64,000 bases of DNA from CAUYXS01 sp965248495. GTDB lineage: Bacteria > Chloroflexota > Dehalococcoidia > Lucifugimonadales > Australimonadaceae. The stretch is taken from NCBI GenBank assembly GCA_965248495.1, contig CBDFJL010000003.1, forward strand, positions 434,001-498,000, written 5' to 3'. Position numbers and translations under genes: made by a program. Below, piece by piece: positions 33,498 to 42,404 of the stretch (within the stretch, counting starts at the first letter, position 1; each line of letters starts with the position of its first letter). Below the pieces are notes generated by a model. It made no database searches and was not told where the DNA came from. It worked only from the letters and a program-made list of their open reading frames with translations.

Positions 33498-35168
33498 ATG
33501 GCCAAGCCAGTGATTCTCTCCGTTGACGATGACCCCGACGTTCTCAGAGCGATCGGTCGGGACCTGCGACAGGAGTACGGGGCCGACTACCGTGTCATGC
33601 GCGCGGACTCGGGCAATTCAGCGTTGAGCGCCCTCAAAGAGCTGAAGCTGACCAATGAACCTGTCGCGCTTCTGCTGGTGGATCAGCGGATGCCTGGCAT
33701 GACGGGAGTCGATTTCCTCAGTGAAGCAACGCCTTTGTATCCGGACGCCAAGAGGGTGTTGCTGACGGCGTATGCGGATACCGAGGTGGCGATTCGGGCC
33801 ATCAACGAAGTGAAGACCCACTACTACCTGCTCAAGCCCTGGGACCCTCCCGAGCAGCATCTCTACCCGGTCCTGACCGATCTGCTCGACGAATGGAGTG
33901 CCGGTTACCGGCCCGTTTTCGAGGGGATACGTGTCATCGGGCATCGGTGGTCCCGGCCATCGCACGACATAACGAACTTCCTGGCTCGCAACCAGGTGCC
34001 TTACGAATGGCTTGATATCGAAGACAGGGATACGGTCGGCGCCCTACTCGAGTCTGCCGATGTTGACGGCGGTACCTTGCCGGTAGTCATCTTCCCGGAC
34101 GGCGCATCGCTGGAGGCTCCCTCGACCCAACAAGTGGCCGAAAAGTCTGGCCTAAGAACTCAGGCCGGCAACCCTTTCTACGATCTGATAGTCGTCGGCG
34201 CTGGACCGGCCGGTCTTGCGGCAGGCGTTTACGGTGGATCAGAAGGACTCAGCACTCTCGTCATCGAGCGGCAAGCGCCAGGTGGCCAGGCGGGAGAGAG
34301 CTCGCGTATCGAGAACTATCTTGGCTTTCCCTCGGGCCTTTCCGGCGCCGACTTGGCCAGGCGAGCCGTTGCCCAGGTCCAGCGTTTTGGGGTTGAAATG
34401 CTGTCGACCCAAGAGGTGACGGGGATCAGGACGAAGGAGCACTACCGGGGTGTGATGCTAGGAGACGGAACTGCACTGGACTGCCATGCCTTGGTCATCG
34501 CCACAGGAGTCTCGTACCGGAAGCTCGAAGTGCCAGGCGTCGAGACATTGACCGGCGCTGGGGTCTACTACGGTGCGGCCATGACTGAAGGAGACGGAGT
34601 CAAGGGAGAGGACGTGTACATCGTGGGGGGCGCGAACTCCGCTGGCCAAGCGGCGATGTACTTCTCTCAATTCGCCAAGAACGTCTACATTCTCGTGCGA
34701 GAGAGTTCCATCGAGAAAGGGATGTCGGCGTACCTGGTGGATCAGATCCGCGCCACGAACGGAATCACGGTGATGACCGAGACTCACGTTGCGGAGGCAC
34801 ATGGGGAAGGCCGACTAGAGGGCCTCACACTCCGACGAGCGAGCGGGGGCACCGAGAAGGTGCCGGCGAAAGCGCTGTTCATCTTCATCGGCGCCGTTCC
34901 GCGCACAGACTGGGTCGGGGACGCCTTAGCGCGCGACAGCTCCGGATTCATCATGTCCGGCTTCGACATGAGCGGCAAGAACCGTCCGGATGATTGGAGC
35001 CTCGAACGCGACCCGTTCCCGCTGGAGACGAGCTTGCCAGGGGTGTTCGTAGCGGGTGACGTGCGCCACAGCTCGATCAAACGCGTCGCCTCGGCCGTAG
35101 GGGAGGGGGCGATGGCCGTATCGTTCGTCCACCGGTACCTGACCGAGGTTGGCGGGTCACAAACGTGA
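33498..35168 (+). CDS. Response regulator fused to thioredoxin-reductase-like flavoprotein
   Basis: 556 aa with three parts. Residues 1-125 form a receiver domain: D10-D11-D12 acidic pocket, phospho-acceptor D62 (VDQRMPGMTG), T in LLTAYAD and K in LLKPW. About 140-225 is a thioredoxin/glutaredoxin-like segment in which the redox CxxC is absent (HRWSRPSHD). From 230 on is a pyridine-nucleotide-disulfide oxidoreductase with GAGPAGLAAG for FAD, GGANSAGQA for NAD(P) and GVFVAGDVR; the CATC redox site of thioredoxin reductase is replaced (YYGAAMTEG). So the oxidoreductase probably signals or reduces something other than thioredoxin by dithiol exchange. ATG 33498 or the in-frame ATG 33486 may be the start. 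It converges on a histidine kinase gene. Confidence 0.9.
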   Translation: MAKPVILSVDDDPDVLRAIGRDLRQEYGADYRVMRADSGNSALSALKELKLTNEPVALLLVDQRMPGMTGVDFLSEATPLYPDAKRVLLTAYADTEVAIRAINEVKTHYYLLKPWDPPEQHLYPVLTDLLDEWSAGYRPVFEGIRVIGHRWSRPSHDITNFLARNQVPYEWLDIEDRDTVGALLESADVDGGTLPVVIFPDGASLEAPSTQQVAEKSGLRTQAGNPFYDLIVVGAGPAGLAAGVYGGSEGLSTLVIERQAPGGQAGESSRIENYLGFPSGLSGADLARRAVAQVQRFGVEMLSTQEVTGIRTKEHYRGVMLGDGTALDCHALVIATGVSYRKLEVPGVETLTGAGVYYGAAMTEGDGVKGEDVYIVGGANSAGQAAMYFSQFAKNVYILVRESSIEKGMSAYLVDQIRATNGITVMTETHVAEAHGEGRLEGLTLRRASGGTEKVPAKALFIFIGAVPRTDWVGDALARDSSGFIMSGFDMSGKNRPDDWSLERDPFPLETSLPGVFVAGDVRHSSIKRVASAVGEGAMAVSFVHRYLTEVGGSQT

Positions 35169-35186
35169 GAGGTTGCCAGCCCTAGC

Positions 35187-36545
35187 CTAAGTGACCATGT
35201 TGTTCTGCCCAACGGGCAAGGTCACCGAGAACCGGGTTTCACCTGGACGGGACTCGACCTCGATACGCCCCCCGACGGCCTCGATCGTCCGTTTCGAGAT
35301 ATCCAGCCCCAGGCCAGTACCCTGCCCTTGAGCTTTGGTCGTAAAGAAGGGCTCGAAGACCCTCGCTGCGACGCTCTCGGGGATTCCCGCACCATTGTCG
35401 ATGACCTCGACGACTGTTGCTCTCTCATCGCCGGAGGTCCTGATGGTGATCGTCCCGTTGCCTTCCTCATTCTTTTCCAGGACCGCATCGATTGCGTTGT
35501 CGATAAGGTTGGTCCACACCTGGTTCAGGTCGGCGCCTGCGACGCGGATCATCGGCAACGTTCGGTCGAATTGGCGCTGGACCGTGATTGGTTGGAGCCG
35601 GAAACCCAGGATCGTCAGGGTCTGCTCGATGCCCTCATGGATGTCGACCTCGTGCTCGGGCGCCCGGTCCATGAACGTGTAGTCCTTGACCGCGGATACG
35701 AGGTCAGAGATGCGGCCGGTCGCGCTGGTGACCACGTTGCCAAGCTCGGAGACAGCCAGGGAGTGGGTCAGAAAGCTGACAACCACGTCGAGGCCGTGCG
35801 GGAACTCTCGAGAGAGCCGTTCGAGGTCGTCCACGCCGACACTCCCCTCTACCAGTGTGGCCGCCAGGCTCCAGGGCTCGGCCAGATCATGAGAGCTCAG
35901 CCAGTCCGTTAGGTCGTCTTCGCGCTGGCTCCTCGTCACGGGGCTGTGCTGCGTGCGCTCGGCTTGGCGATCGTGCCAACTCAGTTCGATGCGCTTGAGC
36001 GCCTCCCAGCCGCTGGTGTCCAAGAAGCGATGGAGTTCCATGCTCGATGCGTACATACGCCCAACGGTAGTGGAGAGGTCCGCCGCCGCCCTCTTCGCCG
36101 CCGCCGCGGGGTTGTTCAGCTCATGGGCAAGCCCTGCAGCCAGTTTGCCTAGTGCGGCGAGTTTCTCCTGTTGTCGGAGGGCGACCTCATGTTCAAGCTC
36201 CTCGGCCGCACGCTTGAGGTCAGTGACGTCGGTGCCGTAGATGCCGCCGATCTCGAGGTTCCGCGTCCCACGTATGGCGAAGTCGAAGACCTTATCGTCG
36301 AGCCGGGCGGAAACGGTCAATCGGCGTCCTTCCTGAATGATGCCTGCGGTGTCCAAGTCAGCCAGTGCCGGGGTCAGCTCAGTCAGGTCAGCGCCCCGGT
36401 TCACCTTAGGACCCCAAAGTGCGAACGCGGCGAAATTGGCTGAGACGATGCGACCAGCGTGGTCGAACTGAATCACCGGCCCTGGGTGTAGCTCCGGCAC
36501 ACCCTGTGGATCGCGGCCTGGGCCTGGTGCTTCTTCGGGGGTCAC
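35187..36545 (-). CDS. PAS-domain sensor histidine kinase
   Basis: 452 aa from GTG 36545. A PAS-like domain spans about 20-110 (VIQFDHAGRIVSANFAAFALWG), followed by a coiled linker and the phospho-acceptor H141 in LAAGLAHELNNP. The ATPase has NLIDNAIDAV, DNGAGIPES and GTGLGLDISKR. No membrane segment is seen, so it is cytoplasmic. The region between H-box and ATPase is unusually long (about 170 residues of helices). It converges with the receiver-flavoprotein gene 18 bp away; by family habit the two form a signalling pair. Confidence 0.92.
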   Translation of the reverse strand: MTPEEAPGPGRDPQGVPELHPGPVIQFDHAGRIVSANFAAFALWGPKVNRGADLTELTPALADLDTAGIIQEGRRLTVSARLDDKVFDFAIRGTRNLEIGGIYGTDVTDLKRAAEELEHEVALRQQEKLAALGKLAAGLAHELNNPAAAAKRAAADLSTTVGRMYASSMELHRFLDTSGWEALKRIELSWHDRQAERTQHSPVTRSQREDDLTDWLSSHDLAEPWSLAATLVEGSVGVDDLERLSREFPHGLDVVVSFLTHSLAVSELGNVVTSATGRISDLVSAVKDYTFMDRAPEHEVDIHEGIEQTLTILGFRLQPITVQRQFDRTLPMIRVAGADLNQVWTNLIDNAIDAVLEKNEEGNGTITIRTSGDERATVVEVIDNGAGIPESVAARVFEPFFTTKAQGQGTGLGLDISKRTIEAVGGRIEVESRPGETRFSVTLPVGQNNMVT

Positions 36546-36632
36546 GGCGCGTCTTCTCGGCGGGCCTCGTGGACTAGGGCAGGGGGCGGACGTGGACGGG
36601 TATGCGAGCCCGTGCCCGCAGTGGATAAGGGT

Positions 36633-36791
36633 ATGGGTGGCGGCAACAGGGGTCAACTTGTCGCCTCATGTTGCCTAGCCCTAGTGTTGGCGGGTGACGA
36701 CACACTGCCGGGCTGTACCGGATCGGCCGGGGTGGCCGAGCAGGCGAACATCAAGTACCTTGGCGCCGTTGACGCGCTCGGGCGCATCTGA
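36633..36791 (+). CDS. Possible small secreted or lipidated peptide
   Basis: 52 residues starting MGGGNRGQLVASCC with a short hydrophobic run, then an Ala/Gly-rich tail. There is no convincing ribosome site or family. Listed because the gap 36546-36871 has nothing better; it may be a chance frame. Confidence 0.2.
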   Translation: MGGGNRGQLVASCCLALVLAGDDTLPGCTGSAGVAEQANIKYLGAVDALGRI

Positions 36792-36871
36792 GGCTTGAGC
36801 TGGCCTAACCAGATTGATGGTTCTGTGGCGACGGGCAACGAGCGTGAGCAGATGGCCGGTAGAGGGAGGAC

Positions 36872-37090
36872 ATGGCAGCGAAGTACTCGATCTCGTGCCC
36901 TGATTTGGGAATCACCTGGTGCGCCACGGTCCTATACGCGGAGACCGAGGAAGAGTTGCTAAATGAAGCGGTGCGCCACGGCAGGGAGCACAAGGGCGTT
37001 GCCGAGGACATGATACGGAGCCCCGAGTTCCTCGCCATGATCCGAGCCAACATGCGTGTACTGAACGAGGACAAGGCCCCTCGAGGCTAG
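36872..37090 (+). CDS. DUF1059-like small protein
   Basis: 72 aa. The N-terminal ISCPDLGITWCATV and the later AETEEELLNEAVRHGREHKG fit the DUF1059 pattern (C-x5/6-C then an acidic helix and HxxxxHG). The two cysteines could bind a metal or be redox-active; the family function is unknown. A GGAGG lies immediately upstream of the ATG. A damaged or recoded paralogue follows 90 bp downstream. Confidence 0.75.
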   Translation: MAAKYSISCPDLGITWCATVLYAETEEELLNEAVRHGREHKGVAEDMIRSPEFLAMIRANMRVLNEDKAPRG

Positions 37091-37180
37091 CCTGGCCGGC
37101 GATGGTCAGGGTTCGTTGCGCGAGGATAGGATGCGTCGCGCGGACTCCCGCTGCTTCACTCTCTTGGGCTTGGAGGCATG

Positions 37181-37369
37181 ATGACTATCCACATCGCTTG
37201 AGCCGACACCGGCATTACGTGGTGCACGTATGTAGCGATCGGCCAGACGTTCGACGACGCCGTTGAAGTCGCGGCGACCCACGGGGTCAGCGAGCACGGC
37301 ACCGATGCAGACCACCTTCGCGGCCCTGAGGGTCAAGCCGTGATGAGGGAAGCCGCCAAAGAGGTCTAG
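37181..37369 (+). pseudogene. DUF1059 paralogue with in-frame UGA at the conserved cysteine
   Basis: Sixty-three codons from ATG 37181 with a single in-frame TGA at codon 7 (37199-37201). Aligned to the neighbour, ISCPDLGITWC matches IA*ADTGITWC, so the UGA falls on the first conserved Cys; the second Cys, the EHG motif and an otherwise open frame are kept. GGAGG precedes the start. A 6-bp stem with loop GTG (37216-37230) begins 14 nt after the UGA. Either a one-base nonsense mutation or selenocysteine; pseudogene is the simpler reading. Confidence 0.55.
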
Positions 37370-37653
37370 AGGGGCTACGAGGTTGTCCGCCAGCGGTGGC
37401 GGAATCCGAACCGGCGGGTGAACCGAGGTGGACACCAGGCAGTGGCCGCACGAACCTGGTCAGCGGCGTGTTCATGGTGGAGATGGGGAAGAACCTATCT
37501 CCACCTCAGGTTGAGTGCCCACGCCATCCCGTAGGCGGGCCTCTGGTCACCAAATGGTCACACACGCCCAACAATTGGCCCTATCCAGACGGACGTATCC
37601 CGTGTGGCAAAGTTGCGCCTGTCGAACCAAGAGCAGCAAGTCGCGCTTCGGCG
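37370..37653. other. Intergenic stretch before uvrB
   Basis: About 280 bp between the DUF1059 paralogue and the uvrB stop. TGGTCAC is repeated at 37546 and 37555. No gene or promoter is supported. Confidence 0.5.
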
Positions 37654-39711
37654 CTACCGGGGCGCCGACGTGACACGCTGGCCGTGCTCGCCGCGCTCGA
37701 CGACCTCCTGCGTGACCAGCAGCCGCTTGAGGTCGACGACCTCGTCGCGGAGCATGGAGGCCTTCTCGAACTCCAGCTTCTTGGCCGCGGCCCGCATCTC
37801 CGACTCCAGCTCTTTGATGACGCGGGCCAGCTCGTCCTTGGGGAGGCCGCCCCGAGTCTCGTAGGTCGCCTGGGGCTCCGCGACGGCGCGGACGCGCTCT
37901 GTGATGTCGTGCACAGCCTTCACGATGCTTGCCGGCGTGATGCCGTGGGCCTCGTTGTGGCGTCGCTGGATGTCGCGACGGCGATAGGTCTCGTCGATGC
38001 ACCGCTGCATGGAATCGGTGACCTTGTCCGCGTACATGATGACGTGACCGTCGATATGCCGGGCGGCGCGGCCGACGGTCTGGATCAGCGCGGTCGCCGA
38101 GCGAAGGTAGCCCTCCTTATCGGCATCGAGGATGGCGACAAGGCTCACCTCCGGCAGGTCGAGGCCCTCGCGGAGCAGGTTGATTCCGACGACGACGTCG
38201 TAGACGCCCAGCCGGAGGTCTCGAAGGATCTCGATGCGCTCCAGCGTGTCCACCTCTGAGTGGATGTAGTGGACCTTGACGTTCATTTCGCGCAGATAGT
38301 CGGTCAGCTCTTCGGCCATGCGCTTGGTCAGGGTCGTGACCAGCGCCCGCTCACCCTTGGCGACGCGGTTCGCGAGCTGCTCCAGCAGGTCGTCGATCTG
38401 ACCCTTGGTCTGCTTCACCTCGATGGTCGGGTCCAGCAGGCCGGTCGGGCGGATCACCTGCTCGACGATGCGCTCGCTGTTCTGCAGCTCGTAGGGGCCT
38501 GGCGTGGCCGAGACGAAGACAGCCTGGTTGATCCGGCGCTCCACCTCCTCGAAGTTGAGCGGCCGGTTGTCTATGGCCGACGGCAGCCGGAAGCCGAAGT
38601 CCACCAGCGTGTTCTTTCGGGCCATGTCGCCGTGGTACATGCCACGCAGCTGCGGGATACCCATGTGCGACTCGTCGATGATCATCAGGAAGTTGTCGGG
38701 GAAGTAGTCGATCAGGGTCCACGGGGCGCTGTGGCGCGGGCGTCTGCCCAGCGGCTGCGAATAGTTTTCGACCCCGCCGCAGTAGCCGGTCTCGCGGAGC
38801 ATTTCGATGTCGTACTTCGTCCGGTGCTCGATGCGCTGCGCCTCCAGCACCTTCCCCTGCTCGCGGAACCAGGCGACGCGCTCCTCCATTTCCACCTGGA
38901 TGTCGGTGATGCCGGCCTCCAGCTTGTCCGCCGAGGTCACGAAGTGCTTGGCGGGGTAGATGTCGATGCGCTCGCGGTTGGACAGCAGCTCGCCGGTGAG
39001 CGGGTCGAGCTCGACGATGCGCTCGACCTCGTCGCCGAAGAACTCGATGCGGATCGCGACATCCTCGTAGGACGGCATTATCTCCAGCGTGTCGCCGCGG
39101 ATGCGGAAGCGGGTGCGCGCCAGGTCGAAGTCGTTGCGCTCGTACTGCATCTCGATGAGCCGGCGCACCAGCCGATTGCGGTTCTTGGTCTCGCCGCGCC
39201 GGACCGTCTCGACGAACGAGTAGTACTCGTCGGGCGAGCCGAGGCCGTAGATGCACGACACCGAGGCGACGATGAGCACGTCGCGCCGCGTCATTAGCGA
39301 GCGTGTTGCGGAGTGGCGCAGCTTGTCTATCTCATCGTTGACGTCGGCGTCCTTTTCGATGTAGGTGTCGGTGTTCGGGACGTACGCCTCGGGCTGATAG
39401 TAGTCGTAGTAGGAGACGAAGTACTCGACGGCGTTGTTGGGGAAGAAGTCGCGGAACTCGGTAGCGAGCTGCGCCGCGAGCGTCTTGTTGGGGGCGAGGA
39501 CCAGCGTGGGGCACTGGATGCCCTCCACGACCTTGGCCATGGTGTACGTCTTACCGGAGCCCGTCACGCCCAGGAGCGTCTGGTAGTGCATCTCCTTCTG
39601 GACGCCGTCGATGAGCTGCTCGATCGCCGCGGGCTGGTCGCCGCTCGGCTCGAAGTCGGACACGACTTTGAAAGGCGTGCTCTCGTCTACCTCATCGCGG
39701 ACCGTCGCCAT
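37654..39711 (-). CDS. uvrB: Excinuclease ABC subunit UvrB
   Basis: Damage-verification helicase of nucleotide excision repair, 685 aa. Walker A GVTGSGKTYT lies near 47-56, the beta-hairpin YYDYYQPEAYVP near 100, and the DESH-type box IIDESHMGIPQL near 345; helicase motifs VGINLLREGLD and QTVGRAARH follow. The C-terminal UVR domain for UvrC contact (ELESEMRAAAKKLEFEKASMLRDE, shown here as two parts of one helix pair) is present. The start is 2 nt after the stop of a small upstream gene, so they are co-transcribed. Confidence 0.97.
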   Translation of the reverse strand: MATVRDEVDESTPFKVVSDFEPSGDQPAAIEQLIDGVQKEMHYQTLLGVTGSGKTYTMAKVVEGIQCPTLVLAPNKTLAAQLATEFRDFFPNNAVEYFVSYYDYYQPEAYVPNTDTYIEKDADVNDEIDKLRHSATRSLMTRRDVLIVASVSCIYGLGSPDEYYSFVETVRRGETKNRNRLVRRLIEMQYERNDFDLARTRFRIRGDTLEIMPSYEDVAIRIEFFGDEVERIVELDPLTGELLSNRERIDIYPAKHFVTSADKLEAGITDIQVEMEERVAWFREQGKVLEAQRIEHRTKYDIEMLRETGYCGGVENYSQPLGRRPRHSAPWTLIDYFPDNFLMIIDESHMGIPQLRGMYHGDMARKNTLVDFGFRLPSAIDNRPLNFEEVERRINQAVFVSATPGPYELQNSERIVEQVIRPTGLLDPTIEVKQTKGQIDDLLEQLANRVAKGERALVTTLTKRMAEELTDYLREMNVKVHYIHSEVDTLERIEILRDLRLGVYDVVVGINLLREGLDLPEVSLVAILDADKEGYLRSATALIQTVGRAARHIDGHVIMYADKVTDSMQRCIDETYRRRDIQRRHNEAHGITPASIVKAVHDITERVRAVAEPQATYETRGGLPKDELARVIKELESEMRAAAKKLEFEKASMLRDEVVDLKRLLVTQEVVERGEHGQRVTSAPR

Positions 39712-39713
39712 CG

Positions 39714-40013
39714 CTACTCTCCAACCAGCCCCAGCATGAGCTCACGCAGGCGTGGGGTCTCGGCAAGCGCCTGGCGCATCTCGGCCAACGACGCCTCGTC
39801 CATCATCAACGCGCCGCGCCCGAAGCGCGGGCCACGGTAATAGCAGAAGCGCACGCTCAGCGCGCCGTCCTCGTACTCCAGCAGCTGGATGGTCGGCTCG
39901 TTGTAGGGCGTCTCGACGGACGCCTCCTCCACGACCATGCCCCTGCCCCAGTGGAACTCGAAGGGCCGAGGCACCGGCCGCATGCGTGACTCGATGGGGT
40001 AATGCTCGACCAA
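39714..40013 (-). CDS. Hypothetical protein co-transcribed with uvrB
   Basis: 99 aa starting at TTG 40013; the strong ribosome site GGAGGTGAGG directly upstream decides this non-ATG start. The sequence is moderately charged with VRFCYYRGPRFGRG near 54-67 and a predicted C-terminal helix. No known motif. Only 2 bp separate it from uvrB, so a role linked to uvrB expression or repair is possible but not shown. Confidence 0.75.
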   Translation of the reverse strand: MVEHYPIESRMRPVPRPFEFHWGRGMVVEEASVETPYNEPTIQLLEYEDGALSVRFCYYRGPRFGRGALMMDEASLAEMRQALAETPRLRELMLGLVGE

Positions 40014-40125
40014 TCCTCACCTCCACGCCTCGACGCCTGGCCTCCATTGTAAGCCAACGCCCCGCGTGCGGAATGCCTGCGCCTTCACGGCCGGGGAGCG
40101 CACGCTGACGCGGGGAGGGCGTAGG

Positions 40126-40356
40126 ATGCGCTACGGGACACCGTAGCAAGCAAGCGAGCGTGCGCCGTATGAGCGAAAGGTCTGTGCACATTGTGACGGA
40201 TGGCCACTGAGCCGCGTTGACCCGGCCGACGTCGACTCGGCTCTGGTCTGCCGCAAGTGCGGGTGCCAGTTCACCGGCCGCGATATGCGCCTCATCGAGG
40301 CGTCCGACCGCTGCCCCGTCGGGATGACACTCGAACGCCTGTCCAAAGAGACATAG
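40126..40356 (+). pseudogene. Small Cys-rich protein frame interrupted by amber codon
   Basis: ATG 40126 follows GGGGAGGG with good spacing, then the frame meets TAG at codon 7 (40144-40146) and stays open for 69 more codons to 40356. The downstream part is protein-like: VCAHCDG, VCRKCGCQFTG and SDRCPVGMTLERL suggest a zinc-ribbon. No other ATG, GTG or TTG start exists in front of the cysteines. It may be a pseudogene, a read-through gene or a sequencing error. It ends 8 nt before the copper ATPase gene. Confidence 0.5.
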
Positions 40357-40364
40357 AAGACTCA

Positions 40365-42404
40365 ATGGAGCACGCCGACATGGCTGAGAGCCCTCACGAA
40401 GGCCACGGGCCTGAGAGCCCCCACCAAGGCCACGAGTCGCACCACGCGCACATGGTGGCCGACTTCCGCCGCCGGTTCTGGGTTTCGCTGGTCCTTACCG
40501 TGCCGGTCCTTCTGCTCGCCCCACTGGTCCAGGACGCGCTGGACGTCGAGGACGCGTGGGACTTCGCAGGCGACAGCTTCGTCCTGTGGGCCCTGGCCTC
40601 CGCGGTCTTCTTGTACGGTGGTTGGCCGTTCCTGACGGGCATCGTCTCGGAGCTGCGCGGGCGTCAGCCTGGGATGATGACGCTCATCGCCGTGGCGATC
40701 ACGGTCGCCTACGTCTACAGCACGGCGGTCGTGTTCGGCGTCTCGGGCGACGATTTCTTCTGGGAGACGGCGACGCTCATCGACGTCATGCTCCTCGGCC
40801 ACTGGCTGGAGATGCGCTCCATCATGGGCGCGTCGCGGGCCCTGGAGGCGCTGGCCGAGCTCGTGCCGTCTGATGCCCACGTCATCGCACCCGACGGTGC
40901 GGTACGGGATGTGCCGGTGGCAGACCTCGTGCTCGGAGATCGCGTGCAGGTGCGGCCGGGCGAGCGCGTGCCGACCGATGGCACGGTCGTCGAGGGTCAC
41001 TCGTCGGTGGACGAGGCGCTGCTCACCGGCGAGAGCCTGCCCGTGGAGAAGGTCGAGGGCTCCGAGGTCATCGGCGGGTCGATTAACGGGACCGGCGCGC
41101 TCGTCGTCGAGGTGCGTCGCACGGGTGCCGAGACGTATCTGGCGCAGGTCATCGAGCTGGTACGCGAGGCCCAGGAGACGCGGTCGCGCACCCAACGGCT
41201 GGCCGACCGGGCCGCCCTTTGGCTTACCGTCATTGGCATTTCGGCGGGCATCGGCACGTTGAGCGGCTGGCTGCTCACGTCCGAGGGCGCCAACTTCGCG
41301 TTGCAGCGCGCCGTGACCGTGGTCGTCATCACCTGTCCGCACGCACTCGGCCTCGCCATTCCGCTGGCGGTCTCGGTGTCGACGGCCATCTCGGCCCGCG
41401 CCGGCCTGCTCGTCCGCGACCGTGCAGGATTCGAGCGCGCCCGCTCGCTGGACGCCGTCGTGTTCGACAAGACGGGCACGCTCACCGAGGGCCGGTTCGG
41501 CGTCGTCGCGGTCATGCCTGTCGACGGCCGCGGCGAGCTCGAAGTGCTTCGTTTGGCTGCGGGCGTGGAGGCGCAGTCGGAGCACCCCCTCGCGCGTGGG
41601 GTCGTCGCGGCATTCGAGTCGCGTGGCGAGGGTCCGCCACCGGCCGCGCGCGATTTCGTCGCGTTGCCGGGGCGCGGAGCCCAGGCCGCCATCGACGGGG
41701 CGTTGGTCCAGGTGGTCAGCCCCGGCTACCTGGCCGAGGCCGGCATTCCCGTGCCGCAGGGCGTTGCCAACGATGCGGGCCACACGCTCGTCCACGTGCT
41801 GGTGGATGGCGCGCCGACCGGGGCCATCGCGCTGGGCGACGTCGTGCGCGAGGAGTCCCGCGCGGCGGTGGACGGACTCAAGGCGCTGGGCGTTCGCGTG
41901 ATGATGCTCACGGGGGATGCCGAGGCGGTGGCCGCGTCCGTCGCCGGCGAGCTCGGGCTCGACGAGTACTTCGCCGAGGTGCTGCCGCACGAAAAGGCCG
42001 CGACGATACGCGGACTCCGGGAGCGCGGGCTTCGCGTGGCCATGGTCGGCGACGGCGTCAACGACGCGCCCGCGCTGGTGGAGGCGGACGTCGGCATCGC
42101 CATCGGGGCGGGGACGGACGTCGCGGTGGAGTCGGCCGACATCGTGCTGGTGCGCTCCGACCCACGCGCGGTGGAGACCATGGTGAGGCTGTCTCGGGCG
42201 ACCTATCGCAAGATGATCCAGAACCTCTGGTGGGCGACCGGCTACAACGTGCTGGCCATACCGCTGGCCGCGGGTGCGCTGGCGTGGGCGGGCTTCGTCA
42301 TGCCCCCCGCGGTCGGCGCCGCGCTCATGTCGGCATCGACGGTCATCGTCGCGGCGAACGCCCAGTTGCTGCGTCGCGAAGAGCGCCGCCTCAGCGCCGC
42401 CTAG
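40365..42404 (+). CDS. copB: P-type copper-exporting ATPase, CopB type (P1B-3)
   Basis: 679 aa heavy-metal pump. The cytosolic N-terminus is His-rich (HEGHGPESPHQGHESHHAH), the metal site in the sixth membrane helix is C324-P325-H326 (CPH rather than CPC), both hallmarks of the CopB/P1B-3 group exporting Cu/Ag. Phosphatase motif TGES near 225, phosphorylated D368 in DKTGT, and GDGVNDAPAL near 563 are all present. No CxxC-type metal-binding domain is seen. A small broken Cys-rich frame precedes it; no copper regulator is in view. Confidence 0.95.
   Translation: MEHADMAESPHEGHGPESPHQGHESHHAHMVADFRRRFWVSLVLTVPVLLLAPLVQDALDVEDAWDFAGDSFVLWALASAVFLYGGWPFLTGIVSELRGRQPGMMTLIAVAITVAYVYSTAVVFGVSGDDFFWETATLIDVMLLGHWLEMRSIMGASRALEALAELVPSDAHVIAPDGAVRDVPVADLVLGDRVQVRPGERVPTDGTVVEGHSSVDEALLTGESLPVEKVEGSEVIGGSINGTGALVVEVRRTGAETYLAQVIELVREAQETRSRTQRLADRAALWLTVIGISAGIGTLSGWLLTSEGANFALQRAVTVVVITCPHALGLAIPLAVSVSTAISARAGLLVRDRAGFERARSLDAVVFDKTGTLTEGRFGVVAVMPVDGRGELEVLRLAAGVEAQSEHPLARGVVAAFESRGEGPPPAARDFVALPGRGAQAAIDGALVQVVSPGYLAEAGIPVPQGVANDAGHTLVHVLVDGAPTGAIALGDVVREESRAAVDGLKALGVRVMMLTGDAEAVAASVAGELGLDEYFAEVLPHEKAATIRGLRERGLRVAMVGDGVNDAPALVEADVGIAIGAGTDVAVESADIVLVRSDPRAVETMVRLSRATYRKMIQNLWWATGYNVLAIPLAAGALAWAGFVMPPAVGAALMSASTVIVAANAQLLRREERRLSAA

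Noticed and set aside
36653..36838. Reverse-strand small frame between kinase and DUF1059 genes
   Set aside because: No ribosome site, no motif and ends inside the kinase upstream region.
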